DNA from: a virus
Length of the DNA stretch: 46,727 nt
Reading direction: 5' to 3' (one strand)
Virus record (IMG/VR): IMGVR_UViG_3300036715_000202
Location: 1 to 46,727 of that record
Within the stretch, counting starts at the first letter, position 1. Every line of letters starts with the position of its first letter. Positions 15,908 to 23,700 of the stretch are shown in pieces. A program made the position numbers and the translations under genes. Under the pieces are notes generated by a model. That model made no database searches. It was not told the origin of the DNA and worked only from the letters and a program-made list of their open reading frames with translations.

Positions 15908-16239
15908 GTGAAGAGAATGTCAAGAAAGCCACCAATCCAGGGGCTGTCAAGTACGATGCAGGCAAACCTACTCTCCTTAAGGGAGGACTTACGTACTTCC
16001 CAAGAGCAATTGCGCTGGTTTCTGCCGTCTCACATTTCGGAGCAAATAAATACGCTTGGGATGGATGGCGGGACGTCGATAATGGATTCGATAGATACTC
16101 TGAGGCAATGGTACGACACCTTGTCGAAGAGGGATCAGCTAATCCTTTGGACCCTGATAGTGGATACCCTCACATTGGGCACACCGCATGGAACTCGCTC
16201 GCGAGGACGGAGCTTTATCTGATCAATGTCGGGTATTAA
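15904..16239 (+). CDS. dATP/dGTP diphosphohydrolase-like protein (DUF5664, MazG-type helical)
   Basis: The 111-residue protein matches the phage DUF5664 family: KYDAGKPTLLKGGLTYF, then FGANKYAWDGWRD, DRYSEAMVRHL, and a closing HIGHTAWNSLARTEL. Acidic and His residues in the helices form the metal site of all-alpha NTP pyrophosphohydrolases. Relatives trim dATP or dGTP to monophosphates and in some phages shape an unusual nucleotide pool. No PurZ-like synthetase for 2-aminoadenine is seen here. The start is GTG 15904. Confidence 0.83.
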   Translation: MSEENVKKATNPGAVKYDAGKPTLLKGGLTYFPRAIALVSAVSHFGANKYAWDGWRDVDNGFDRYSEAMVRHLVEEGSANPLDPDSGYPHIGHTAWNSLARTELYLINVGY

Positions 16240-16408
16240 TAAATATATGTATAAGGATCGTAGGCGACAGCGGTTGAGAAACCATGTCGCTCGCGACCTT
16301 CATAAGTCCAAGTATCACCAACGAGTGATCCCAAATAAAAAGAAACACCGCGAGGATTACGACGATTACACAGACACCACAGATACTGACACCCAGTCTT
16401 GGGTATAA
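16226..16408 (+). CDS. Small basic/acidic protein before nrdB (separate gene or NrdB N-terminal extension)
   Basis: This 60-residue frame has a strongly basic N-terminal half (MYKDRRRQRLRN) and an acidic Thr/Asp-rich end (DYDDYTDTTDTDTQ). It overlaps the previous gene by 14 bases. It stops at 16406-16408, exactly where the conserved NrdB homology (KPFRYPFAY) begins in the +1 frame at 16407. It may be an independent small gene, or it may be joined to NrdB by a +1 shift at the GTA TAA A site. I cannot choose between these from sequence alone. Confidence 0.5.
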   Translation: MSGINKYMYKDRRRQRLRNHVARDLHKSKYHQRVIPNKKKHREDYDDYTDTTDTDTQSWV

Positions 16409-17372
16409 ACCTTTTAGGTACCCATTTGCATACAAGCACTGGAAGCAACAGCAACGAGTGCACTGGCTACCTGAAGAGGTGCCACTAGCGGAAGACGTGA
16501 AAGACTGGGCCACCAAGCTCTCTGCAGCAGAACGGTCCTTACTCACTCACATCTTCCGCTTTTTTACTCAGTCCGACATTGAAGTACAAGACAACTACAT
16601 GACTCGGCTAGGAGCCCTTGAATGGCCAACGGAAGTGAAGATGATGCTGGCGAGTTTCGCAAACATGGAGACAATTCATATCGATGCGTACAGCCTGCTG
16701 ATCGAAACTATCGGGATGCCAGAGACGACGTACAGCCAGTTCATGGAGTACGACGCTCTCAAGGACAAGCACGAGACGTACAAGTCTTTCAATACTTCTA
16801 CTGCCGAGGATGTGGCCAAGACACTAGCGATGTTTGGCGGGTTCGCCGAGGGAGTACAACTGTTTGCTTCCTTTGCGGTACTGATGAACTTTCCCCGCTT
16901 CAATAAGATGAAGGGGATGGGACAGATAGTTAGCTGGTCTGTCCGGGACGAGAGCCTTCACTGCGAGGGTATCACAGATTTGTTTCGTACGTACACCCAA
17001 GAGACTGGTGTCTTAACCCGCGGGCTCAAGCGGGAAATCTATGATATCGCTGAGCTTGTAGTGCAGCAAGAGGACAAGTTTGTTGAACTGATGTTTGAAG
17101 CTGGGCCTGTTGAGGGCATCACAGTTGACGACATGAAGAGCTACATTCGGTACATGTGTGACTTCCGTCTCCGTGGTCTCGGGCTCAAGCCGATCTTCAA
17201 GACTGGCCGAAAGCATCCGCTACCTTGGCTGACGCCTTTGCTGTCTGGACCCGAGCACGCGAACTTCTTCGAGACTCGATCAACAGAATACAGTAAGGCT
17301 GCCACACGAGGCGACTGGTCACAAGTATGGGACGATATGGCATTGCGGGGATATGAGTTTAATGCTGACTGA
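16365..17372 (+). CDS. nrdB: Ribonucleotide reductase small subunit (class I); start codon uncertain
   Basis: The protein supplies the radical for deoxyribonucleotide synthesis. The ETIHIDAYSLL segment holds a Glu-x-x-His iron site and the radical Tyr. A second Glu-x-x-His is in WSVRDESLHCEG. FTQSDIEVQDNY and a clear family N-terminus, KPFRYPFAYKHWKQQQ then HWLPEEVP, are present. That N-terminus begins at 16407, upstream of the first GTG (16458), and no ATG, GTG or TTG lies before it in frame. I give ATT 16365, which has GAGG nine bases upstream, as a provisional start. CTG 16386 or a shift from the 16226-16408 frame are alternatives. Confidence 0.87.
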   Translation: MTQTPQILTPSLGYKPFRYPFAYKHWKQQQRVHWLPEEVPLAEDVKDWATKLSAAERSLLTHIFRFFTQSDIEVQDNYMTRLGALEWPTEVKMMLASFANMETIHIDAYSLLIETIGMPETTYSQFMEYDALKDKHETYKSFNTSTAEDVAKTLAMFGGFAEGVQLFASFAVLMNFPRFNKMKGMGQIVSWSVRDESLHCEGITDLFRTYTQETGVLTRGLKREIYDIAELVVQQEDKFVELMFEAGPVEGITVDDMKSYIRYMCDFRLRGLGLKPIFKTGRKHPLPWLTPLLSGPEHANFFETRSTEYSKAATRGDWSQVWDDMALRGYEFNAD

Positions 17373-19050
17373 TTTTGGTAAATCAACACTAGCAGATCGC
17401 TACTACTGGCGTGATGAAAAGACACCAGACGATCTGTTCCGGCGAGTTGCCAAGGCGTACAGCTCTAACGAACCTCACGCTGAAAGGATTTACTCCTACC
17501 TCAGCAAGCTCTGGTTCATGCCAGCAACTCCCATTCTTAGCAACGGTGGCACTGACCGCGGTCTTCCCATCAGTTGTTTTCTCAACACTGTCGAAGATAG
17601 CATGGAAGGCATAAGGAACACTTGGGATGAAAACATTGAGCTCAGCCGACTTGGTGGAGGTATTGGAACGTATTGGGGAAATGTCCGCAGCGTCGGCGAA
17701 TCTATTGCGGGTTCGGGAAGTACCTCTGGAATTATCCCGTTCATCAAAGTCCAAGATAGTCTCAGCCTCGCAATATCTCAAGGAAGTCTTAGACGAGGTT
17801 CGGCGGCGGTATATCTAGATGTCGACCACCCTGAGATTGAAGAGTTCCTTGAGCTACGAAAACCGACAGGAGACGTCAACCGCCGAAGTCTCAACCTACA
17901 CCATGGAGTCAACATCCCAGACACCTTTATGTGGGCCCTCAAGACTGGCGCCCCTTGGTACCTGTTCAGTCCAAAGACAGGTGAAGTTGTCAAAGAGGTC
18001 GACGCTCGAGAAATTTGGCAGCGTATTCTGGAACTTCGTCTTGAGACCGGAGAGCCTTACATCAACTTTATCGATACGGTCTACTCCGCCCTACCTGATG
18101 AGCAAAAGGAGCTAGGTCTTCGTGTCCGGCAATCTAATCTTTGTACCGAAATTACTCTCCCAACTGGCCCAGACCGTACCGCTGTTTGTTGCCTGGGAAG
18201 TCTCAACGTTGCTAGGTGGGACGAGTATAAGACAGACATTGATCAGGTTGTTCGGGACGTCACTGAGTTTCTTGATAACGTCCTTACTGATTTCATTAGT
18301 CGTACAACGGTTAAGCGTGCTGCCTATTCCGCAATGAGAGAGCGAGCAATCGGTCTTGGAATTATGGGATTGCATACATACTTCCAGCAGCACATGTTGC
18401 CATTTGAGTCTGTGATGGCTAAGGTGCACAACAAGAAAATCTTTAAGGAGATCAAGCGCGCCGCAGACAAATCTAGTAGAGAGCTTGCGGAAGAACGTGG
18501 TTCGTGCCCAGATGTACCGGGAGAACGCTTCTCGCATAAACTCGCTGTTGCGCCGACAGCTAACATCAGCATCATCTGCGGAGGAGTTAGTGCAGGCGTT
18601 GAACCTATCCCGGCAAATGTGTACGTCCACAAGACTCTGTCTGGATCATATGTCATCCGCAACCAACAACTTGAAGAGCTTATCGGCTCTGATGGAGACC
18701 TCTGGGACGACATCCTCAAGCATGACGGATCGATCCAGCACCTAGACATTGACCAAAACATCAAGGACGTTTTCAAGACAGCATTTGAAATCGACCAGCG
18801 ATGGATTGTTGACTTGGCTGCTGATCGTGCAAAAGACATCTGTCAAGCTCAGAGTATCAATCTGTTCCTTCCACCTGACATTCATAAGCTGGCGCTTCAT
18901 GACTTGCATTGGAGGGCATGGCTTGGTGGTGTCAAGTCCCTGTATTACGTTCGGTCTAAAACCTTGCAGCGAGCCACCAACACGGTGACTGATGGGTATC
19001 TTGCTGGTACACTTCAGCCTAACACCGATGAGTGTCTTAGCTGCCAATAG
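17353..19050 (+). CDS. nrdA: Ribonucleotide reductase large subunit (class I)
   Basis: The 565-residue catalytic subunit reduces ribonucleotides to deoxyribonucleotides. Active-site elements are all present: Cys75 in PISCFL, Asn262/Cys264/Glu266 in SNLCTEI, Cys279/280 in CCLGSLN, and the radical-path Tyr pair 531/532 in SLYYVRS. The terminal ECLSC dithiol is re-reduced by a thioredoxin-like partner. There is no N-terminal ATP-cone, so activity control by dATP is probably lost, as suits a phage. It overlaps nrdB by 20 bases and is the last gene before the convergent terminator. Confidence 0.96.
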   Translation: MSLMLTDFGKSTLADRYYWRDEKTPDDLFRRVAKAYSSNEPHAERIYSYLSKLWFMPATPILSNGGTDRGLPISCFLNTVEDSMEGIRNTWDENIELSRLGGGIGTYWGNVRSVGESIAGSGSTSGIIPFIKVQDSLSLAISQGSLRRGSAAVYLDVDHPEIEEFLELRKPTGDVNRRSLNLHHGVNIPDTFMWALKTGAPWYLFSPKTGEVVKEVDAREIWQRILELRLETGEPYINFIDTVYSALPDEQKELGLRVRQSNLCTEITLPTGPDRTAVCCLGSLNVARWDEYKTDIDQVVRDVTEFLDNVLTDFISRTTVKRAAYSAMRERAIGLGIMGLHTYFQQHMLPFESVMAKVHNKKIFKEIKRAADKSSRELAEERGSCPDVPGERFSHKLAVAPTANISIICGGVSAGVEPIPANVYVHKTLSGSYVIRNQQLEELIGSDGDLWDDILKHDGSIQHLDIDQNIKDVFKTAFEIDQRWIVDLAADRAKDICQAQSINLFLPPDIHKLALHDLHWRAWLGGVKSLYYVRSKTLQRATNTVTDGYLAGTLQPNTDECLSCQ

Positions 19051-19124
19051 CGTCTGCCCCAGTCTCACAAGAGTCTGGTACGTACACGAGATAGTCTTTC
19101 CTCTAGCAGACTAACAGACAAAAG

Positions 19125-19158
19125 AAAAGCCCCTAAGGAGAAATCCCTAGGGGCTTTT
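19125..19158. terminator. Bidirectional rho-independent terminator between the converging arms
   Basis: AAAAGCCCCTA (19125-19135) pairs with TAGGGGCTTTT (19148-19158), giving an 11-bp stem with a 12-base loop. Runs of T follow on one strand and runs of A on the other, so it should stop transcription from both the nrdA side and the lysis side. Confidence 0.92.
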
Positions 19159-19161
19159 TAT

Positions 19162-19371
19162 TTATTGTGGTGTGCTTCGTGGGAAGTTCGGATAACCTGA
19201 ACTCTTCTTCTGCCCCTTAGCACCTGGGGTGCGAGCATCAGTGAACTGGTTGTGGTCTATCAGAAACCCGTTACCACCGGGTGCACGGGGTTGTGACATC
19301 GGGATGGCCCCACCAACAGCCTCAGAGCCTGCCTGAGCCTTACTAGCAGCTTTCATGGGTTTAGTCTTCAT
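19162..19371 (-). CDS. Small basic protein at the end of the leftward arm
   Basis: This 69-residue Gly/Pro/Lys-rich protein starts at 19371, overlapping the spanin gene by 11 bases, and ends just before the terminator. It has no signal peptide or membrane span. The sequence (PMSQPRAPGGNGFLIDHN) looks disordered. It could be a minor virion component or a lysis accessory, but nothing specific supports either. Confidence 0.62.
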   Translation of the reverse strand: MKTKPMKAASKAQAGSEAVGGAIPMSQPRAPGGNGFLIDHNQFTDARTPGAKGQKKSSGYPNFPRSTPQ

Positions 19372-19960
19372 GTAGATGTTCCTTGAGCTTCAGCGCCCAT
19401 TCGTGGGCCGCCTGTAGGCGTGCAGTATTAACCGCACAAATATCAGCATCGTCCATACTAATAGTTACTTGGTCAGGAATTTGGGAATCTTTACCGGGTC
19501 CGTCAGGACTTTGGGCGGGATCGCTGTGTTCACCAAGAGTGGGTCCGCTGCTCGTACTGCCAGAGGCTTTGTAGCGCAACAGGCTAGACTGATACTTAGA
19601 GTACAGAGTAGAATAGTTTTCATCAGCCGCATTAGCTTTAGCCTTACTTGAGTCGATGAGGATTTGTTTCTCTGCCACTGCCTTTGCTAGTGCGTCGGCT
19701 TGGGCTTGCTTGTACGCTTTGATGTCAGCCGCATGGGCTGCCACTTCAATCGACAATGAACTTACGTTCCGCTGCCATTCGGCATAAGACAGAAGATTTC
19801 CCGCCACTAAGACAGCAATCAAATAGTATTGCCAGTATTTAACGACGCTCGCCGCGACGGCTTGAAGCTCGTTGAAGACAGCAGTAAGCAGGGTGTTAAC
19901 ATCAATCCCTGTGAAATACTTCCCGATTGGTCCCAGCAGCGCTAGGAGATTACTTAGCAT
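19361..19960 (-). CDS. Rz-like inner-membrane spanin subunit
   Basis: The 199-residue protein has one membrane segment (about residues 42-62) followed by a long Ala/Lys-rich helix (residues 66-130), which should form a coiled coil in the periplasm. It ends with VNTARLQAAHEWALKL, a pattern seen in Rz proteins. Rz links to the lipoprotein Rz1 to disrupt the outer membrane at lysis, and an Rz1 candidate is embedded at 19465-19632. It follows the endolysin with an 11-base overlap. The N-terminal stretch ahead of the membrane segment is longer than in lambda Rz. Confidence 0.82.
   Translation of the reverse strand: MLSNLLALLGPIGKYFTGIDVNTLLTAVFNELQAVAASVVKYWQYYLIAVLVAGNLLSYAEWQRNVSSLSIEVAAHAADIKAYKQAQADALAKAVAEKQILIDSSKAKANAADENYSTLYSKYQSSLLRYKASGSTSSGPTLGEHSDPAQSPDGPGKDSQIPDQVTISMDDADICAVNTARLQAAHEWALKLKEHLHED
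19465..19632 (-). CDS. Rz1-like outer-membrane spanin lipoprotein, embedded in Rz
   Basis: This frame lies wholly within the Rz gene in another frame. From ATG 19632 (AAGG nine bases upstream) it encodes 55 residues. A basic start (MRLMK) leads to a hydrophobic segment ending SLACC, which resembles a lipoprotein cleavage site at Cys18 or Cys19. The lipobox is imperfect because Ser sits at -3 of Cys18. The mature part includes a Pro-Pro and further Pro residues (AIPPKV, DPVKIP), as in Rz1. ATG 19623 is an alternative start. Confidence 0.78.
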   Translation of the reverse strand: MRLMKTILLCTLSISLACCATKPLAVRAADPLLVNTAIPPKVLTDPVKIPKFLTK

Positions 19961-20438
19961 TTGGAACTCCGATTCCTGTCAGACAAAGCTGGCGTTCTTC
20001 CACTCGTCTACTATGTAGACCCTTGGAATGCTTACCACCAGCAATGTCATACTTTAGAAGATCATTGCAACCTGCGACAAAATCACCGCGATCAAAATCA
20101 CGACGAACAGAACTACGCTCATACGTGCCAACTCCCACATTGTAACTGAAGCTAATCGCTGCTGCCAGGATGTATTTGTGTCCAGCCAATTGAGGGCTGT
20201 ACTTAAGCACACCTTGAGCAGCGATAGTAGCGTCTCGGACAGTGAGGGCCTGACACTCTTTAGGGCTATAGACTTTATTAACGACAACATCTGGACCTGT
20301 GTGCCCAGAACAAATAGTCAAGACTTGCCCAATGTCAGGGTAGGCTCTGTATCGCGTACCTTCGAATTTTGTAATTAGTGGTACAGCAGTTATTAAAGCT
20401 GCTGACACTACCGCTCCTATCATTGGGCCTCGTCTCAT
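19950..20438 (-). CDS. Endolysin: GH24 lysozyme with signal-anchor (SAR) N-terminus
   Basis: The 162-residue protein has the GH24 triad spacing Glu26-x8-Asp35-x5-Thr41. It cleaves the glycan strands of peptidoglycan. Residues 6-23 form a weakly hydrophobic Ala/Gly/Thr-rich segment with no signal-peptidase site, typical of SAR endolysins. These are exported by the host Sec system, wait tethered in the membrane and are freed when the membrane is depolarised. The gene lies between the holin candidate (overlap one base) and the spanin. A Cys at position 43, next to the active site, could take part in activation. Confidence 0.9.
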   Translation of the reverse strand: MRRGPMIGAVVSAALITAVPLITKFEGTRYRAYPDIGQVLTICSGHTGPDVVVNKVYSPKECQALTVRDATIAAQGVLKYSPQLAGHKYILAAAISFSYNVGVGTYERSSVRRDFDRGDFVAGCNDLLKYDIAGGKHSKGLHSRRVEERQLCLTGIGVPNAK

Positions 20439-20731
20439 TAGAGGTGTCCTCGGTTCAAGAGACCAGAAATAGTGGTAATGAATCCGATGATACCCGTGCT
20501 GATTAGAAGACCCACAAGCCAGAAAGCTCCTAGGCCTTTTTGTTTCAGGGTGATCAACTCGTCTAGTTTGAACTTAATATCGTCCAAGTCTTCCGTCAGG
20601 TGATCAAACCTTGTTTCTAGAATAGCAAGTCTTTCCTGGGGGCTCAACGAGCGATCCCCAGAATTGACATGGTTGGTTACAGGGCTATGGCTCGGTGTGT
20701 TGCCGAAAAGATCGAAGTTAGCGTTTTGCAC
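20438..20731 (-). CDS. Holin candidate (pinholin-like, single membrane span)
   Basis: The 97-residue protein has a soluble N-terminal half with a heptad-like segment (residues 32-64, ERLAILETRFDHL). One strong membrane segment follows at about residues 68-90, with a short tail. It lies directly before a SAR endolysin gene and overlaps the ejection-protein gene by 14 bases. In such cassettes the holin makes small holes that collapse the membrane potential. The call rests on position, size and topology, since holins share little sequence. Confidence 0.68.
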   Translation of the reverse strand: MQNANFDLFGNTPSHSPVTNHVNSGDRSLSPQERLAILETRFDHLTEDLDDIKFKLDELITLKQKGLGAFWLVGLLISTGIIGFITTISGLLNRGHL

Positions 20732-23700
20732 TAGACTGGCTCCTTAGATTATCCAACTGTTCGCCGGTAAGCCAGCCTTCCTTTTGGAGAAGAGCATCCC
20801 GGACTTCTTGCTTAGCTTGCTTTTGGATGTCTCGGACGTAGATTACTTTGTCTTTGTCAGACATTTTATCCCACTCCCCAGACTGTTGTTGTTCTCGTAC
20901 TGCCTGAGTGATCGTTTGTCCAGTGTAGTGCTGATACTCTTCGAACTGTGCAGAGTTTAGGCGAACCTTCATACCATCAGCGTTGACAGTATGTTGAACC
21001 GGGGTGACAATTGCCGCGGTGGTAAGATTGGCTAGACGAGAAAGTTCTTTTTCTGCAGGGTCATTAGTTTCAGTAGTATGATTACCCCCGATCCACGGAA
21101 CATGCATTCCCTGAACTGTCGCACCAGTCTCTTCCTCATTCCCATACACACTCTGTTTTCTGGGCAGAGTCTGACTCAGACCGGGAACCGCATCCTTCAC
21201 CACATTTGCAGCAGTCTCTAGCGGGTTGTCCGACTTGACGTCTCGTTTGCTCGTGTCAAAGAACGTGTTGTTAGTTTGAGTAAGGAGGTTCGGTACAAAC
21301 GTCTTAGCCTGTTCCCCGACAACCTTAGCAGCCTTCTGTCCCATTGTGTCATGGCGATCTGTAAGAGCGTCAATAGTGGGCGCCAGATCGTTCACAAAGG
21401 TTTCATTGGCCAAGCCGTGCATGATGTGGTTAAATGCCAACGTCACGCCAGTTGCAAGGTTCTTGGTGTCTCGACCCTCTTCATACGCCTGACGCATTCC
21501 TGCAATCATAGTGGCGATCTGATTATGGGTGTCGAAAGGGTTAAGACTTATATTGAGGTTACTCGTCTTCTGATAGGTGTTACCATCATGGACTGAGTTC
21601 GGACTGTAGCCACCAGCAATCTTCTCTTGAAGCTTGTTGTAGTTACTGTCAGCATCACCCTTGATCTTACCGCTGTCTGAGTTCGATTGGTTCCAGTACA
21701 TCACCATCAATGCAGTCCCCATCAGGGTTCGGGCAATAGCAATGTCACGACGAGCACCACCAGCAGCCCAATCATCCCTAGTCTTCTTGTCTAGGAAAGA
21801 CAGAGGAGATCGGCGGATGATTTGGTTCTGCAATGCGTTGGCACCAATCCGAATAAACGGAGTCAGCAGGTTTACAACAAACGAACCAACTTGTTGGCTG
21901 CCAGTCATGTTGGGACGAATGACTCGAGCCTTGTCAATCAGTTCATTAATAGGTGAACGATTAAGCAGGATCGTATTTTCTGTCATGTCCCGAGCGGCTT
22001 CCAGGAGTTCAGGGGTGGGGGCACGTGCGTACGCAGCACCCTTGGTCCTTACGTCGTCCCAGCTAACCTTACCCTTGCCAGCAGACTTCAACTCTGAATA
22101 CGCCTTACGCGTACCAAGAGCGTACAGGTTAGCATTATCCAAGACCGAACGGAAAAACGTGTCCTGTGCAGACACCAAGTCCGTTACCTTACTGACAATC
22201 GGAATGTGGGGGTCAGCGATGTTAGCATAACGAGGAGGTGCTATGGACTTACCCCCGAGGGCATTAGCAGTGTCGCTCCACGTCTTACCTTCAGTCGCAG
22301 CCCGGATCAGTCCGTCCAGACGAGCGGCCAGTTCAGTCGGATGCACTCCATGTTTAACATTAACACCGAGAGCTCTCAGACCTTCACGGACAGCAGACCC
22401 CGGGAGAGCCAGTGCAGTTTCTTGAATCTCCCGGCCAGCCATAGTCGCCATGTCCATAGTGGACTTAAGGTGAGTAGACAGACCAGAGAGCATCATGTTC
22501 TGACGGAACGTCAGCAGATACTGCCACCAGTAAGGCTTGCTAACAGTGGACAGCATGTGTCCAGCACCAGCAGGGTTACCGCTATCTTGCATATTGAAGT
22601 AACGCCGAAGAAACTTCTGCATGATTTCAGGGTCGGTAAGGGCTTCCATATTGGTCCCTTCCGCTTCCAGAGCAGCCTTCAGTGCGGTCAAGTTGTTCCG
22701 ACTAAACCGAACAGCTTTCATTGCATTCAGGCCACGTGCGATCTGCCTAGCGTCATTCTCGAGACGACCCAACACGTAGTTGAAGTGGGCTGCAGTCTCA
22801 ATAGCTGCTGCATGATCTTCCGGTGCAAGGACACCATCAACAGCTCGTGAATGAATTTCACGCAGCTTATCATTGGCCTCCTTAGCAGCAGCATCGTAGA
22901 CGAAAAGCTTTCTGTCTAGATTACCAACTGCCCGACTCTCCTTGACCATCTCTGGGCTCAGAGGAGTATCATCAGCAAGACGCTTAGTTTGCTCCCACGT
23001 ACGCTTAGAAGGAGTGTACGCGGCATTCAGTCTATCATACGCTTCCTCTGCAACGTCCTTGGGCTCCATATTAGACCGACGCATAAAGCGGTTATCAGTT
23101 TCTTGGGCCGCTTGTAGACGAGTCTTAAATGGCTCAGTACTGATCATGTTGTCAGGATGTACACCCTCACTTCCGTAAGGATCATTGTACATCCGTTCAT
23201 CATGGGTCATGTCTCGGCGAGCTTCAGTAGACCTAGCTTCGATCTCTCCGAGACTCCGTCTGTACTCATCTGATCCAGCAGCCATGGTCGCACCGTTGGG
23301 ATGGTCCTCATAGTGCTGAACAGCATGTTGTACTTCATGAAGAACACTGCCGAACCGGTCATTACCATGAACATCAATACCGATGGTCTTTGTCCGGGGG
23401 GCGTAGAAGCCACCAAGACGACCTTCAGTATCCACACCGACGACCTTCTGATCTTGCATATGTGGATACTCATTGTAGAGTTCCGGGTGATGCAAGATTT
23501 CTTCTAGACGGTACTCTCGCCCAGACCGAATAGGTTGTATGATACGAGCTTCATGATCTGAAATCTCGTTTCTTATCCGTCCATCAGGTCCAGTAAAAGC
23601 GGTAGCGCTAGACGGGTCAAAGGTGGTGCCTCGCTTACCAGTGAACATAAACTTATTCTGACTGGTGGGAGACCCAGCGTCCGAGTGTGCCCCGAACCCT

